Assembly (NCBI GenBank): GCA_947629825.1
Contig: CANRFF010000003.1
Coordinates: 155,731 to 219,730, forward strand
Source of the DNA: an uncultured Anaeroplasmataceae bacterium
Lineage (GTDB): Bacteria > Bacillota_I > Bacilli_A > Acholeplasmatales > Anaeroplasmataceae
DNA: 64,000 nt
Direction: 5' to 3'
The notes under the pieces are model-generated. The model worked only from the letters and a program-made list of their open reading frames with translations, had not been told where the DNA came from and did not search any database. Shown piece by piece: positions 32,602-41,495 of this stretch. The translations under genes and the position numbers were made by a program. Each line of letters starts with the position of its first letter. Within the stretch, counting starts at the first letter, position 1.

Positions 32602-33330
32602 ATGGGAAGAGCACACGAAGTTCGTGCCGCATCTATGGCGAAAACCGCTGCGATGAAGTCGGCAAAATATGCAAAATGGGGGAAAGAAATCTTCCGTGCG
32701 GCAAAGTCCGGAGTTCCCGATCCGGAAATGAATCAGGGACTCAAAAGAGTAATTGAACGGGCGAAAAAAGATCAATGTCCTGCCGATGTCATTAAAAGAG
32801 CTATTGCGAAAGCAGCCGGAATTGCTTCCGGTGCCGCAAAAGAAAAGACGTATGAGGGTTATGGTCCGGGAAATGTCGCTGTCATTGTGGAATGTACGAC
32901 CGATAACGATAATCGTACTTTTACAGACGTGCGTACGGCCTTTAATAAAGCCGGAGGTACTTTGGGAACTTCCGTCGGATATTTGTTCAGCCGTAAGGCT
33001 CAATTCATTTTTACCGGTATGAGTGAAGATGAAGCAATGGAGGCCTTGATGACGGCCGATTGCGACTGTGAAGAAATCAAAACCGATGAAGACGGATTTA
33101 CGGTCATTGTGGCTGATCCGAAAGACTTCGAATCGATTAAAAATGCTTTGGATTCCGTTCATCCGGATCTGGAATACGACGAATGCGGTGTGAATTTGAT
33201 TCCGTCTACTTATGTGGATTTGGATGAAGAACATGAAACCAAATTCAGAAGATTGTTGGATTTGTTGTCTGAATTGGACGATGTTCAGGACGTTCATCAC
33301 AATGCCAATATCGTAACGGACGAAGAATAA
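32602..33330 (+). CDS. yebC: YebC/PmpR-family protein
   Basis: A 242-residue YebC family protein. It begins MGRAHEVRAASMAKTAAMKS (family motif GRxxE at the N terminus) and contains KRAIAKAAG, YEGYGPGNVAVIVECTTDN, RTFTDVRTAFNK and GGTLGTSVGYLFSRK, diagnostic of the family. YebC proteins were first described as transcription regulators; more recent work points to a ribosome-associated role that relieves stalling at proline-rich stretches. The ribosome site is a modest AGGAAAGG. It is a single-gene unit with its own promoter and terminator. Confidence 0.93.
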   Translation: MGRAHEVRAASMAKTAAMKSAKYAKWGKEIFRAAKSGVPDPEMNQGLKRVIERAKKDQCPADVIKRAIAKAAGIASGAAKEKTYEGYGPGNVAVIVECTTDNDNRTFTDVRTAFNKAGGTLGTSVGYLFSRKAQFIFTGMSEDEAMEALMTADCDCEEIKTDEDGFTVIVADPKDFESIKNALDSVHPDLEYDECGVNLIPSTYVDLDEEHETKFRRLLDLLSELDDVQDVHHNANIVTDEE

Positions 33331-33346
33331 AAGTCGAAATGGAAAG

Positions 33347-33373
33347 CCGGTCGAAAAAAGGACCGGTTTTTTT
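33347..33373 (+). terminator. Terminator after yebC
   Basis: Stem CCGGTC / GACCGG with an eight-base A-rich loop, followed by TTTTTTT. Confidence 0.85.
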
Positions 33374-33474
33374 CTTTTTTGTAAGTAGTCGACAAAAAAA
33401 TAAAAAAAAGAAAAGATTTTTTTGAAAACCGGCATATTCTCATTCAGTCGGCATAGAATAAAAAGGGAGGTTTT

Positions 33475-33888
33475 ATGTTGAACGAAGAACACGTTATTTT
33501 AATGGGAAACAATCAAATCGGTGAAAATGTGGTAATCAAACCTTTTTGTATTATCATCAATTCGACCATTTCGGACAACTCTGTGATAGAAGAATTTTCT
33601 TATATCGAAAATTCGACCATTTGCGGTTCGCTCATCGGCAAACATTCTACGATAGAAAATTCCGATTTGGAATGTCACTGTCAGATTCATGACTATTGTA
33701 AGGTGAAAAACGCCATTGTGAAAAAAGGAACCGTCTTGGATGATTATTCACAGGTAATTTATCCGCAACAGGAAAAAAAGATTATCGGCGAAAATGTCCA
33801 AGTGGGGCAATATATTCGTCTGAATCAGGCGGTAGAGGGGTTTTCTTTGGTGAAAGAAAATCACGCCTTGTTGTTTTTAAAAGATTAA
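33475..33888 (+). CDS. Small hexapeptide-repeat (left-handed beta-helix) protein
   Basis: A 137-residue protein made almost wholly of left-handed beta-helix turns: IGENVVIKPFC, ISDNSVIEEFS, ICGSLIGKHS, IENSDLECHC and ENVQVGQYIRL show the [IV]-G-x4 spacing. It resembles the middle of a GlmU C-terminal domain but lacks both the uridylyltransferase domain and the acetyl-CoA-binding end; a full GlmU is encoded at 54751. ATG at 33475 has GGGAGG upstream. It could be a structural or carbonic-anhydrase-like trimer, or a stand-alone remnant; no catalytic residue is evident. It sits between two terminators. Confidence 0.68.
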   Translation: MLNEEHVILMGNNQIGENVVIKPFCIIINSTISDNSVIEEFSYIENSTICGSLIGKHSTIENSDLECHCQIHDYCKVKNAIVKKGTVLDDYSQVIYPQQEKKIIGENVQVGQYIRLNQAVEGFSLVKENHALLFLKD

Positions 33889-33894
33889 ATGAGT

Positions 33895-33920
33895 AAAAAG
33901 CAGGAAAATTCCTGCTTTTT
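33895..33920. terminator. Hairpin terminator, both directions
   Basis: Near-perfect 12-bp stem AAAAAGCAGGAA / TTCCTGCTTTTT with a two-base centre. T-runs on either strand. It insulates the hexapeptide gene from the polysaccharide locus. Confidence 0.85.
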
Positions 33921-33929
33921 ATTTTCTTT

Positions 33930-33958
33930 TTGCAGTTATGTTCATAATGTGATAAAAT
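33930..33958 (+). promoter_or_regulatory. Promoter of the polysaccharide locus (first unit)
   Basis: TTGCAG (33930-33935), 17-base spacer, TAAAAT (33953-33958); 27 bases ahead of the likely TTG start. No terminator is seen until after 43277, so it may drive the rhamnose genes as well. Confidence 0.7.
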
Positions 33959-33984
33959 AAAGACAATCAAAGGGGATGAGACGC

Positions 33985-35367
33985 TTGCAAGTCAAAGAAT
34001 TCTTTCAAACAGTAAGACAAAGATTTTTCCGTTTGGAACAACGTTCTTATTTTTACGAAATTTATGTGGCAATCATTGCGCTTCTCATTCTTTTGGGCTG
34101 GCAGTTTTCTTTTGTGATTTCTTTTTCGATTCTATGGGTGATTTCGGCTTTCTTGATCGTACTTACCTTGGATTTGAAATATGTCTTACCGCAAATCGTA
34201 TTTTTGATTTTTTCTATCGGAAACGGATTTCACAACGATGAAATTCCCGTGGCATTGATTGTGCTGGGGTGTCTTTATGTCGTGATTTTGGCGATTCCTT
34301 TGTTTGTTCGGCGGTTGTCGTTGAAAAAAGCAAAATCCTGGATCGGACTTGCGGGATTGGCACTGATGGATCTGATTCCGATTTTTTGGTGCGATACGCT
34401 TCGGGGAGTGGAAATTTACTATATTTATTTTGTCGCAAATATCGGGTATTTTTTACTGTATTTTTTTCTGGTCAACGGGTTGGGAAAAGGAAGTTTGCGC
34501 ATCTTTGTCATAACGATGTCTTATTTGGGAATTCTGTTGTCTTTGGAATGCGGCATTTCGGTTCTTCAACAAATGGATACGGTCGATAGTATTTTCGATT
34601 TATGGTATTATTTGGGTTGGGGGTTATGTAATGAGGCAGGTATTATGATTTGTTTTGCGATGCCCTTTGTTTTTTATTTGATTTTCCGAAGCTCGAATCT
34701 CAAAGATCTGATTTTTCAATGTGCGAAAGTCTTTGTTTTATTGATCGGACTTTTGTTGACGACCAGTCGCGGTTCTTATCTGTTCGGCGGATTGGAATTT
34801 GTGATATTGACGGCAATCGGGTTGGGAAAAGCCCATCGGAAAAAAGAATTCCGGATCGGTGTGGCAAGTCTTTTCTTGGTCGGAGTACTTTTATTTGCGA
34901 TCTTTCATCAATCGGTCATCGAAGAGGTTCGCAAAATGATTTCGACGGTATTCGAAGGCGGGTTGGATGACAATGGGCGAGTGGAAATTTGGATGACGGC
35001 ATGGGAACATTTCACGAAAACGCCGAGAAATATTCTCTTCGGTCCCGGAGCCTGTTGCGAAATGACGGTTCGTATTACCGGTGGCGGAGATCAGTTGACT
35101 CCGCTGGTGTTCCATTCGACGCTGATGGAAACTTTGGCAATGGGCGGAAGTTTCGGCTTGATTTGTCTGGGATTTCATTTTTTTGAAAAATATCGGAATT
35201 TATCCAAAATGAATCGGTTATTTGTGTGGGTTGTCGGTATCGGAATGGTGATCGTCGATCTTTACGGACTGATTGACAACACGTATTATATGTTTTATTT
35301 TATGATTCCTTTGATGGTAATGATGGCAACAATCGATGTATCGATAGATGAGGAGGAAGGTATATGA
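33985..35367 (+). CDS. O-antigen ligase/polymerase-like (Wzy_C) membrane protein
   Basis: A protein of about 460 residues with 10-12 membrane helices. The motif [13 protein letters not shown] (about 255) followed by a large loop with [11 protein letters not shown] is typical of the O-antigen ligase/Wzy polymerase family (PF04932-like), which polymerises or transfers lipid-linked glycans outside the membrane. Start choice: the ATG at 33976 immediately abuts AAAGGGG, so that ribosome site cannot serve it; TTG at 33985 is spaced nine bases and is preferred. It overlaps rfbA by four bases (ATGA). Whether it is a ligase or polymerase is not decidable from sequence. Confidence 0.78.
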   Translation: MQVKEFFQTVRQRFFRLEQRSYFYEIYVAIIALLILLGWQFSFVISFSILWVISAFLIVLTLDLKYVLPQIVFLIFSIGNGFHNDEIPVALIVLGCLYVVILAIPLFVRRLSLKKAKSWIGLAGLALMDLIPIFWCDTLRGVEIYYIYFVANIGYFLLYFFLVNGLGKGSLRIFVITMSYLGILLSLECGISVLQQMDTVDSIFDLWYYLGWGLCNEAGIMICFAMPFVFYLIFRSSNLKDLIFQCAKVFVLLIGLLLTTSRGSYLFGGLEFVILTAIGLGKAHRKKEFRIGVASLFLVGVLLFAIFHQSVIEEVRKMISTVFEGGLDDNGRVEIWMTAWEHFTKTPRNILFGPGACCEMTVRITGGGDQLTPLVFHSTLMETLAMGGSFGLICLGFHFFEKYRNLSKMNRLFVWVVGIGMVIVDLYGLIDNTYYMFYFMIPLMVMMATIDVSIDEEEGI

Positions 35368-36248
35368 AAGGAATTATTTTGGCGGGAGGAAGCGGAACCC
35401 GATTATATCCGCTCACTTTGGTTACCAGCAAACAACTGTTGCCGGTATACGATAAGCCGATGATTTTTTATCCGCTGTCGACGTTGATGTTGGCGGGGAT
35501 TCGGGAGATTTTGATTATTTCCACTCCGGAAGATACTCCGAGATTTCGGGATTTGTTCGGGGATGGAAAGCGGTATGGTCTTCGCTTGTCTTATGCCGTT
35601 CAGCCCTCTCCGGACGGGTTGGCGCAAGCCTTTTTGATCGGGGAAGAGTTTATCGGAAACGATGATGTTTGTTTGGTCTTGGGAGATAATATTTTTTACG
35701 GAAACGGCCTGAAAAAAAGTTTAAGTCAAGCGGTCGAAAATCTGCATAGAGGATATTCGACGATTTTCGGTTATTATGTTCCCGATCCCGAGCGTTTCGG
35801 CGTGGTCGAATTCGATTCGTCCGGACAAGCGGTTTCCATCGAAGAAAAACCGAAAAATCCAAAATCGAATTATGCGGTGGTAGGTCTTTATTTTTATACG
35901 AACGATGTCGTTCGTCTGGCAAAAACCATTCGTCCTTCTCAACGGGGCGAATTGGAAATCACGTCGATCAATCAGGAATATCTGAAAAAAGGTTGTTTGG
36001 AAGTCGTTACTTTCGGGCGGGGATTTACTTGGTTGGATACGGGAACTCATGAGACGCTTGCCGAAGCGACGGCTTTTGTGAAAATGATTGAAGAACATCA
36101 GGGTCAAAAAATTTCTTGTTTGGAAGAAATTGCCTATAATAACGGTTGGATTTCCAAAGAGGAATTGGTTGAAATGGGAAAAACGATGAGTAAAAATCAA
36201 TATGGGCAACATTTATTGAATGTGGCTGCGGGGAAAGTGAGATATTAA
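35364..36248 (+). CDS. rfbA: Glucose-1-phosphate thymidylyltransferase
   Basis: A 294-residue RmlA/RfbA, first step of dTDP-L-rhamnose synthesis (glucose 1-phosphate plus dTTP to dTDP-glucose). Signature [16 protein letters not shown] at the N terminus, then [28 protein letters not shown] and [10 protein letters not shown]. Full length. It overlaps the preceding membrane-protein gene by four bases with GAGGAGG as its ribosome site and abuts rfbC with no gap. Confidence 0.96.
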   Translation: MKGIILAGGSGTRLYPLTLVTSKQLLPVYDKPMIFYPLSTLMLAGIREILIISTPEDTPRFRDLFGDGKRYGLRLSYAVQPSPDGLAQAFLIGEEFIGNDDVCLVLGDNIFYGNGLKKSLSQAVENLHRGYSTIFGYYVPDPERFGVVEFDSSGQAVSIEEKPKNPKSNYAVVGLYFYTNDVVRLAKTIRPSQRGELEITSINQEYLKKGCLEVVTFGRGFTWLDTGTHETLAEATAFVKMIEEHQGQKISCLEEIAYNNGWISKEELVEMGKTMSKNQYGQHLLNVAAGKVRY

Positions 36249-36812
36249 ATGAAAAAAACAGTAGGTAATTTTACCTTTATCGAAACGTCGATTGCGGGAG
36301 TTTATATCATCACCGCCAAAAAATATGCGGATGAACGGGGTTATAATATGGAGACTTATCGGGAATCGGATTTTAAAGAAGCCGGATTGAACTACCGTTT
36401 TGTACAAGATAACCAATCCCGATCCAAAAAAGGTGTTTTGCGGGGATTGCATTTCCAAAAAAAGCACCCTCAGGCGAAATTGGTTCGTGTTCTGGAAGGG
36501 GAAGTATTGGATGTGTGTGTGGACTTGCGGAAAAACAGTGCCACATACGGAAAGTGGGAAAGTGTTCGCTTGACGGCAGAAGAAGGGAATATGTTTATGA
36601 TTCCCAGAGGATTTGCGCATGGTTTTGTGGTTTTGAGTGAAACGGCGACGTTCAGTTACAAATTGGATGATTTTTATCATCCCGAAGACGAAGGCGGAAT
36701 TTTATGGAATGATCCGGAGTTGAATATCGATTGGCAATACGAGGAAGAACCGATATTGTCTCCCAAGGATCAAAAATATTTGCCTTTCAAAGAATCGAAG
36801 ATTGAATTTTGA
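36249..36812 (+). CDS. rfbC: dTDP-4-dehydrorhamnose 3,5-epimerase
   Basis: A 187-residue cupin epimerase, third step of dTDP-L-rhamnose synthesis. It has RFVQDNQSRSKKGVLRGLHF with the catalytic His, the VLEGEVLDVCVDLRKNS strand pair, FMIPRGFAHGFVVLS and the Tyr-containing KLDDFYHPEDEGGILWNDP. Full length. It starts on the base after the rfbA stop, so the two are tightly coupled. Confidence 0.95.
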   Translation: MKKTVGNFTFIETSIAGVYIITAKKYADERGYNMETYRESDFKEAGLNYRFVQDNQSRSKKGVLRGLHFQKKHPQAKLVRVLEGEVLDVCVDLRKNSATYGKWESVRLTAEEGNMFMIPRGFAHGFVVLSETATFSYKLDDFYHPEDEGGILWNDPELNIDWQYEEEPILSPKDQKYLPFKESKIEF

Positions 36813-36814
36813 AC

Positions 36815-36955
36815 ATGAAAAAACACATCAAAATTCCTTCGGTTTCTTCCGGAATTCATTTATATGATGTGAAATATAAAAACGGAACGTGGTCGTTTTT
36901 ATATTGTTTGAATTATGATACGACAAGAGATCTTGTCATAGAAGATTTTCGATAG
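36815..36955 (+). CDS. Possible 46-aa peptide inside the rhamnose operon
   Basis: An ATG at 36815, two bases after the rfbC stop, opens a frame of 46 residues (MKKHIKIPSVSSGIHLYDVK to the stop at 36953-36955). It has no good ribosome site of its own, so it could only be translated by coupling to rfbC. It contains IHLYDVKYKNGTWSFLYCLNY, resembling a beta-hairpin. I recognise no homologue. It fills most of the 161-base gap between rfbC and rfbD, and may be a remnant of a longer gene. Confidence 0.35.
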   Translation: MKKHIKIPSVSSGIHLYDVKYKNGTWSFLYCLNYDTTRDLVIEDFR

Positions 36956-36973
36956 GCAACAGGAGGTTTCAGT

Positions 36974-37840
36974 ATGAAAGTTTTGATAACGGGGGCTCAG
37001 GGACAACTCGGATTTGATTGTCTTCGGCAATTTCGTAAAAATCCAAAGATTGATCCGATCGGAATTGATGTTGCCGATTTGGATCTGACGGACTTTTCCT
37101 TGACGGAAAAATATCTGAGAAAGTGCCAACCGGACGTCGTTGTTCACTGTGCGGCATGGACGCAAGTGGATTTGGCGGAAAAAAATCCCGAAAAAGTATT
37201 TTTAATCAACGCCGAAGCCACCGGGAATCTGGCCAGAATCTGTCAACAAATTCAAGCGAAATTGGTTTATATTTCCACGGATTACGTTTTTTCGGGAACC
37301 GGTACCTCTGCGAGGGAAGTCGATGAACCGAAAGAGGCTCTTTCCGTTTATGGAAAATCCAAAGCGTTGGGGGAAGAATATGTTCAAAGGAATTCAAATC
37401 GTTATTTTATTCTTCGGATTTCCGGAGCGTTCGGGATCCACGGCAATAATTTTGTCAAAACCATGTTGAAATTGTCGCAGACGAAAAAAGAAATCTATGT
37501 GGTTTGCGATCAGATCGGTTCGGTCACTTATACCGTGGATTTGGCTCGACAGATCGAACAAATGATTTTTACGGATCGGTACGGAATCTATCATGTAACC
37601 AATGAAGGTTTTTTAAGTTGGTATGATTTTGCGGAAGAAATATTTAAACAGGCTCATCAAAAGATGGTCGTGCACCCGATTTCAACGGAAGAATATCGGA
37701 AAATGGTTGACAATCAGGCGTATCGGCCATTGAATTCTCGCTTAAGCAAAACTTCTTTGGTGCAAGCGGGATTTCCGCTGCTTCCTCGGTGGGAAGATGC
37801 TTTATCGAGATTTTTAAAGGAGTTGAAAGAAAATGAGTAA
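36974..37840 (+). CDS. rfbD: dTDP-4-dehydrorhamnose reductase
   Basis: A 288-residue short-chain reductase giving dTDP-L-rhamnose, the last step of the pathway. It has the Rossmann start VLITGAQGQLGFDC, CAAWTQVDLAEKN, STDYVFSG and the YGKSKALGE motif with catalytic Tyr-x3-Lys. ATG at 36974 follows ACAGGAGG. It overlaps rfbB by eight bases. Confidence 0.95.
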   Translation: MKVLITGAQGQLGFDCLRQFRKNPKIDPIGIDVADLDLTDFSLTEKYLRKCQPDVVVHCAAWTQVDLAEKNPEKVFLINAEATGNLARICQQIQAKLVYISTDYVFSGTGTSAREVDEPKEALSVYGKSKALGEEYVQRNSNRYFILRISGAFGIHGNNFVKTMLKLSQTKKEIYVVCDQIGSVTYTVDLARQIEQMIFTDRYGIYHVTNEGFLSWYDFAEEIFKQAHQKMVVHPISTEEYRKMVDNQAYRPLNSRLSKTSLVQAGFPLLPRWEDALSRFLKELKENE

Positions 37841-38855
37841 ATTTTTAATTACCGGCGGTGCCGGATTTATCGGTGGCAATTTCTGTCACTATATGGTATC
37901 GAAATATCCTCAGGATGAATTTGTCTGTCTGGACGCTTTGACTTATGCGGGCAATCTGGAAACGTTGGAACCGATTATGAATGCCGGAAATTTTCGGTTT
38001 GTGCATGAAAATATTTGTCATCGGGAAGGAATTTTTAAGTTGTTTGCGGAAGAACATTTTGATTATGTGATCAATTTTGCCGCAGAATCTCATGTCGATC
38101 GCAGTATCGAAAATCCGGAGATCTTTTTAAAAACCAATATTTTGGGACCGCAAGTGTTGATGGATGCCTGTTTGAAATATCCCGTGAAGAGATTTCATCA
38201 GGTGTCTACCGATGAAGTCTATGGGGATTTACCGCTGGATCGTCCGGATTTATTGTTTACGGAACAGACTCCGCTTCATACCAGCAGTCCGTATTCGGCA
38301 TCTAAAGCCGCTGCCGATTTGTTGGTAATGGCATATCATCGTACGTTTGGACTTCCTTGTACGATTTCAAGATGTTCCAACAATTACGGACCCTATCAAT
38401 TTCCGGAAAAACTGATTCCCATGATCATCAAAAAAGCACTGGCCGACGAACCTCTTCCGATTTACGGGAAAGGAATCAACGTTCGCGACTGGTTGCATGT
38501 ATACGATCACTGTACGGCAATCGATTTAATCGTACGTCAGGGAGCCGACGGTGAAATTTATAATATCGGCGGGCATAACGAGAAGACGAATTTGGAAGTG
38601 GTTCAGACGATTTTGAATTATTTATCCAAACCGCAGAGTCTGATTACTTTTGTCAAAGATCGGGCGGGTCATGATTTGAGGTATGCGATGGACCCTTCCA
38701 AACTCGAAAAAGAGTTGGGGTGGAGACCGAAATATACGTTTGAAACGGGGATCGGCCGAACGATTGATTGGAATTTGAATCACCGGGACTGGTTGGAACA
38801 TGTCGCAAGCGGAGAATATCTGCGGTTTATGAAAGAGTATTATTCTTCCAAATAA
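37833..38855 (+). CDS. rfbB: dTDP-glucose 4,6-dehydratase
   Basis: A 340-residue extended SDR enzyme, second step of dTDP-L-rhamnose synthesis. It carries TGGAGFIGGNFC (NAD site), FAAESHVDRSI, STDEVYGDLP, SPYSASKAAADLL with the catalytic Tyr-x3-Lys, and CSNNYGPYQFPEKLIP, all family signatures. With rfbA, rfbC and rfbD it completes the pathway in this operon. The 147-base gap after it contains the next promoter and no gene. Confidence 0.96.
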   Translation: MSKFLITGGAGFIGGNFCHYMVSKYPQDEFVCLDALTYAGNLETLEPIMNAGNFRFVHENICHREGIFKLFAEEHFDYVINFAAESHVDRSIENPEIFLKTNILGPQVLMDACLKYPVKRFHQVSTDEVYGDLPLDRPDLLFTEQTPLHTSSPYSASKAAADLLVMAYHRTFGLPCTISRCSNNYGPYQFPEKLIPMIIKKALADEPLPIYGKGINVRDWLHVYDHCTAIDLIVRQGADGEIYNIGGHNEKTNLEVVQTILNYLSKPQSLITFVKDRAGHDLRYAMDPSKLEKELGWRPKYTFETGIGRTIDWNLNHRDWLEHVASGEYLRFMKEYYSSK

Positions 38856-38937
38856 ATGAAAGTTTTTGCAGGAATATCAAAAAATTTGACAGAACAGGGC
38901 GAGATTTGATTTCTTTTGTGGAAAAGAAAGTCTTTTG

Positions 38938-38946
38938 TGTTATAAT
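38938..38946 (+). promoter_or_regulatory. Extended -10 promoter of the sugar-transferase unit
   Basis: TGTTATAAT with TATAAT at 38941-38946, 56 bases before the start codon. No clear -35; the consensus TTGACA at 38886 is too far away (about 50 bases) to be used with it. Confidence 0.5.
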
Positions 38947-39002
38947 ATAAATACTCAAACTTAAAATGAATCTTATATTTTTACAGGATTTTAGGTGATC
39001 TT

Positions 39003-39602
39003 ATGTATAGAATTATCAAAAGAGGGTTGGATTTTTTGATGTCGTTTGTTTTGTTTATTATCCTCTTGCCTCTTTTTCTTATTTTAATGATTTTGACGAA
39101 ATTGACTTCCAAAGGCAGTGTTTTTTATCTGCATTCCCGGATCGGAAAAAACGGCAAACCTTTTCGGGTGTTGAAATTTCGTACCATGCATGATGATCCC
39201 AGACCGATCGAAGAAATTCTGAGTCCGGAACAATATCGGGAATTTTTGAAAAATTTCAAATTGAAAGACGATCCCAGAGTGACGAAATTCGGAAAATTCA
39301 TGCGGAAAACTTCTTTGGACGAAATCCCGCAATTGTTGAATATTTTATGCGGTCAGATGTCGTTTGTGGGTCCCAGGCCGGTAACCGAAAAAGAAATCGG
39401 GCGGTTGAGTGAAGAACAACAGCGAAAATATTTGTCTGTTCCTCCGGGATTAACGAGTTTTTGGGCGGTTCACGGACGAAGCCGGATCTCTTATCACGAA
39501 AGAATGAATTTGGAATTGTTTTATGTGGAACATCAGAGTTTATGGTTGGATCTTAAAGTGTTTGTAAAGACGTTTTTCGTGTTTTTCAAAAATTCCGAAT
39601 AG
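39003..39602 (+). CDS. Initiating sugar-phosphate transferase (polyprenyl-phosphate type)
   Basis: A 199-residue member of the bacterial sugar transferase family (PglC/WbaP/EpsL C-terminal type), which attaches the first sugar phosphate to undecaprenyl phosphate at the inner membrane face. One hydrophobic re-entrant helix near residues 10-32 is followed by VLKFRTMHDDPRP, RKTSLDEIPQLLN, GQMSFVGPRPV and LSVPPGLTSFW, all conserved. It has the minimal single-domain size. ATG at 39003 follows AGGTGATC. The GT2 gene follows after eight bases. Confidence 0.92.
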   Translation: MYRIIKRGLDFLMSFVLFIILLPLFLILMILTKLTSKGSVFYLHSRIGKNGKPFRVLKFRTMHDDPRPIEEILSPEQYREFLKNFKLKDDPRVTKFGKFMRKTSLDEIPQLLNILCGQMSFVGPRPVTEKEIGRLSEEQQRKYLSVPPGLTSFWAVHGRSRISYHERMNLELFYVEHQSLWLDLKVFVKTFFVFFKNSE

Positions 39603-39610
39603 GTGGGAAA

Positions 39611-40474
39611 ATGGAAAAAATAGAAATTATTTGCCCTTTGTTTCAAGCGGAAAAAGAAATTGCCCGACTGCATCGTCAACTGTTGATGCAGCAATCGGTT
39701 CAAGTGGAAAAAATTCATTATATTCTGACGGAATCCGAAGATCGTACGGAAGAAATTTTACAAGAACTTCAGGCGGAATATGTCCGGATTTCACCGAAAG
39801 AGTTTTCTCATTCACTGACACGGGAACAAGCCTTGTTCGAAGTAAAGACGACCTACGCTCTTTTGATTACGCAGGATATCGAAATGTCGGATGTCTTGGC
39901 GATTGCGAAATTGTTGCGTTTTTGTAAGGAGCATGAATTGGCGTTGGCTTATGGCAGACAGATTGCCAAGGGAAGAACGTTGGATCGTTATTTTCGTCAG
40001 ATCAGTTATCCGGAGCGCTCTCATATTTACGAAAAGAACGATCTGGATACGCTGGGGCAGAAGGCTTGTTTTTGTTCGGATGTGTTTGCGATTTATCGGA
40101 CGGATATTTTTCAAAAAGAAGAAGGATACGATCATCTTTCGTTGGAAACGAACGAAGATATGTATTATGCCTATAAAATGTTGAAAAACCATTATAAAGT
40201 GGGATATTGTGCGGACGCATGGGTATTTCACACCCATCGGTATACGCTGAAACAGACGTATCGTCGCTATCAGAAGATCGGGCGTTTTTTCGAAAGATTT
40301 TCGGAAATCGGTCGCCTTTCCCACCATTCCAGAATGGAATATCTGAAAGCGATTTGGTTGATGTTGAAAGTTTTTAATATTCATTCATTATTGTATTTTC
40401 CATGGAATGTTTCAGCCAGAATTCTGGGACTGCATTCGGGAAAGAAAGGATATTCATATGATCATCAGAAGTAA
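39611..40474 (+). CDS. GT2-family glycosyltransferase, rhamnosyltransferase-like
   Basis: A 287-residue GT-A fold glycosyltransferase. It starts with EIICPLFQAEKEI and has a DxD-like ITQDIEMSD metal site and a second acidic motif LSLETNEDMYYAYKML. The pattern resembles rhamnosyltransferases (RfbN/WbbL type), which fits a locus that makes dTDP-L-rhamnose, but the specificity is inferred. The next gene begins 17 bases inside its end, so they are coupled. Confidence 0.82.
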   Translation: MEKIEIICPLFQAEKEIARLHRQLLMQQSVQVEKIHYILTESEDRTEEILQELQAEYVRISPKEFSHSLTREQALFEVKTTYALLITQDIEMSDVLAIAKLLRFCKEHELALAYGRQIAKGRTLDRYFRQISYPERSHIYEKNDLDTLGQKACFCSDVFAIYRTDIFQKEEGYDHLSLETNEDMYYAYKMLKNHYKVGYCADAWVFHTHRYTLKQTYRRYQKIGRFFERFSEIGRLSHHSRMEYLKAIWLMLKVFNIHSLLYFPWNVSARILGLHSGKKGYSYDHQK

Positions 40475-41495
40475 AACACCTTTGCGTTTGGGTCTTGCCG
40501 GCGGAGGAACGGATGTTTCTCCTTTTTGCGACGAATACGGCGGCTGTGTTTTAAACGTTACCATCAATTTATTTTCCTATTGTACCATTATTCCGACGGA
40601 AGACGGGAAAATCGTTTTTGAAGCCAAAGATCGTCAGGAATTTTTCGAATCCGAAAGTGTTTCTCAATTACCGCTATCGCCTCTGTTGATCTTACATCGG
40701 GGAATCTATAACCGGATTGTCAGAGATTTTCATCAGGGACAACCGCTTTCGTTTCGCATGATTACGTATAGCGACGCTCCGGCGGGATCGGGGTTGGGAA
40801 CGTCTTCGACCATGGTAGTGACCATTTTGAAAGCCTATCAGGAATGGTTGAATCTGCCTTTGGGAAACTATGATCTGGCACGGCTGGCTTATGAAATCGA
40901 ACGACAGGATCTGCAACTGTTCGGCGGAAAACAAGATCAATATGCGGCAACGTTCGGCGGACTGAATTATATGGAATTTTATGCGGATCATCGGGTGATT
41001 GTCAATCCGCTCAAATTGAAAAAATCGATTCGGAGTGAATTGGAAAATTCCCTTCTTTTATACTATACGGGAACGTCTAGAGATTCGGGAAAAATCATCG
41101 AAGAACAGACGAAAGCAATTCATAATGAAACTTCTTTGGAGGCCATGTTTGCGATCAAAAAGCAGACGTATCGGATGAAAGAAGCCGTATTGAAAGGGGA
41201 TTTCAATCAGGTGGCCGATTGTCTGCATCAGAACTGGCTGGAAAAGAAAAAAACGGCTTCGGTCATTACCAATCCGAAAATCGAGGAAATCTATCGGTTC
41301 TGTATGGATCACGGCGCCAAAGCCTGTAAAATCAGCGGAGCCGGCGGAGGTGGATTTTTAATGATTTTTTGCGATGGAGAAAACAAATACGATATCATGA
41401 GAGCATTGAACGAACGACATGAAGGACAGGCACGAATGGTGGAGTTTGTCGACGAAGGATCTGTCGCTTGGACGGTCAAGGAGGAAACAAAATGA
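40458..41495 (+). CDS. hddA: D-glycero-alpha-D-manno-heptose 7-phosphate kinase
   Basis: A 345-residue GHMP kinase. N terminus MIIRSKTPLRLGLAGGGTDV, ATP loop APAGSGLGTSSTMVV and C-terminal SGAGGGGFLMIFCDG are the three GHMP motifs, and the N terminus is characteristic of HddA. It makes D-glycero-alpha-D-manno-heptose 1,7-bisphosphate. ATG at 40458 follows GAAAGGA inside the end of the GT2 gene. Neighbouring gmhA and the hddC-gmhB fusion supply the other steps. Related sugar kinases (fucokinase type) share the fold, but the context supports heptose. Confidence 0.88.
   Translation: MIIRSKTPLRLGLAGGGTDVSPFCDEYGGCVLNVTINLFSYCTIIPTEDGKIVFEAKDRQEFFESESVSQLPLSPLLILHRGIYNRIVRDFHQGQPLSFRMITYSDAPAGSGLGTSSTMVVTILKAYQEWLNLPLGNYDLARLAYEIERQDLQLFGGKQDQYAATFGGLNYMEFYADHRVIVNPLKLKKSIRSELENSLLLYYTGTSRDSGKIIEEQTKAIHNETSLEAMFAIKKQTYRMKEAVLKGDFNQVADCLHQNWLEKKKTASVITNPKIEEIYRFCMDHGAKACKISGAGGGGFLMIFCDGENKYDIMRALNERHEGQARMVEFVDEGSVAWTVKEETK

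Noticed and set aside
33385..33396. Spo0A-box-like GTCGACA before the hexapeptide gene
   Set aside because: One partial match in an AT-rich stretch with no promoter at fitting distance; chance is likely.
32596..33492. 298-codon minus-strand frame across yebC
   Set aside because: It is antisense to a well-conserved family, without promoter or ribosome site.
38886..38891. Consensus TTGACA upstream of the sugar transferase
   Set aside because: No -10 box lies 16-18 bases after it; the TATAAT at 38941 is about 50 bases away.
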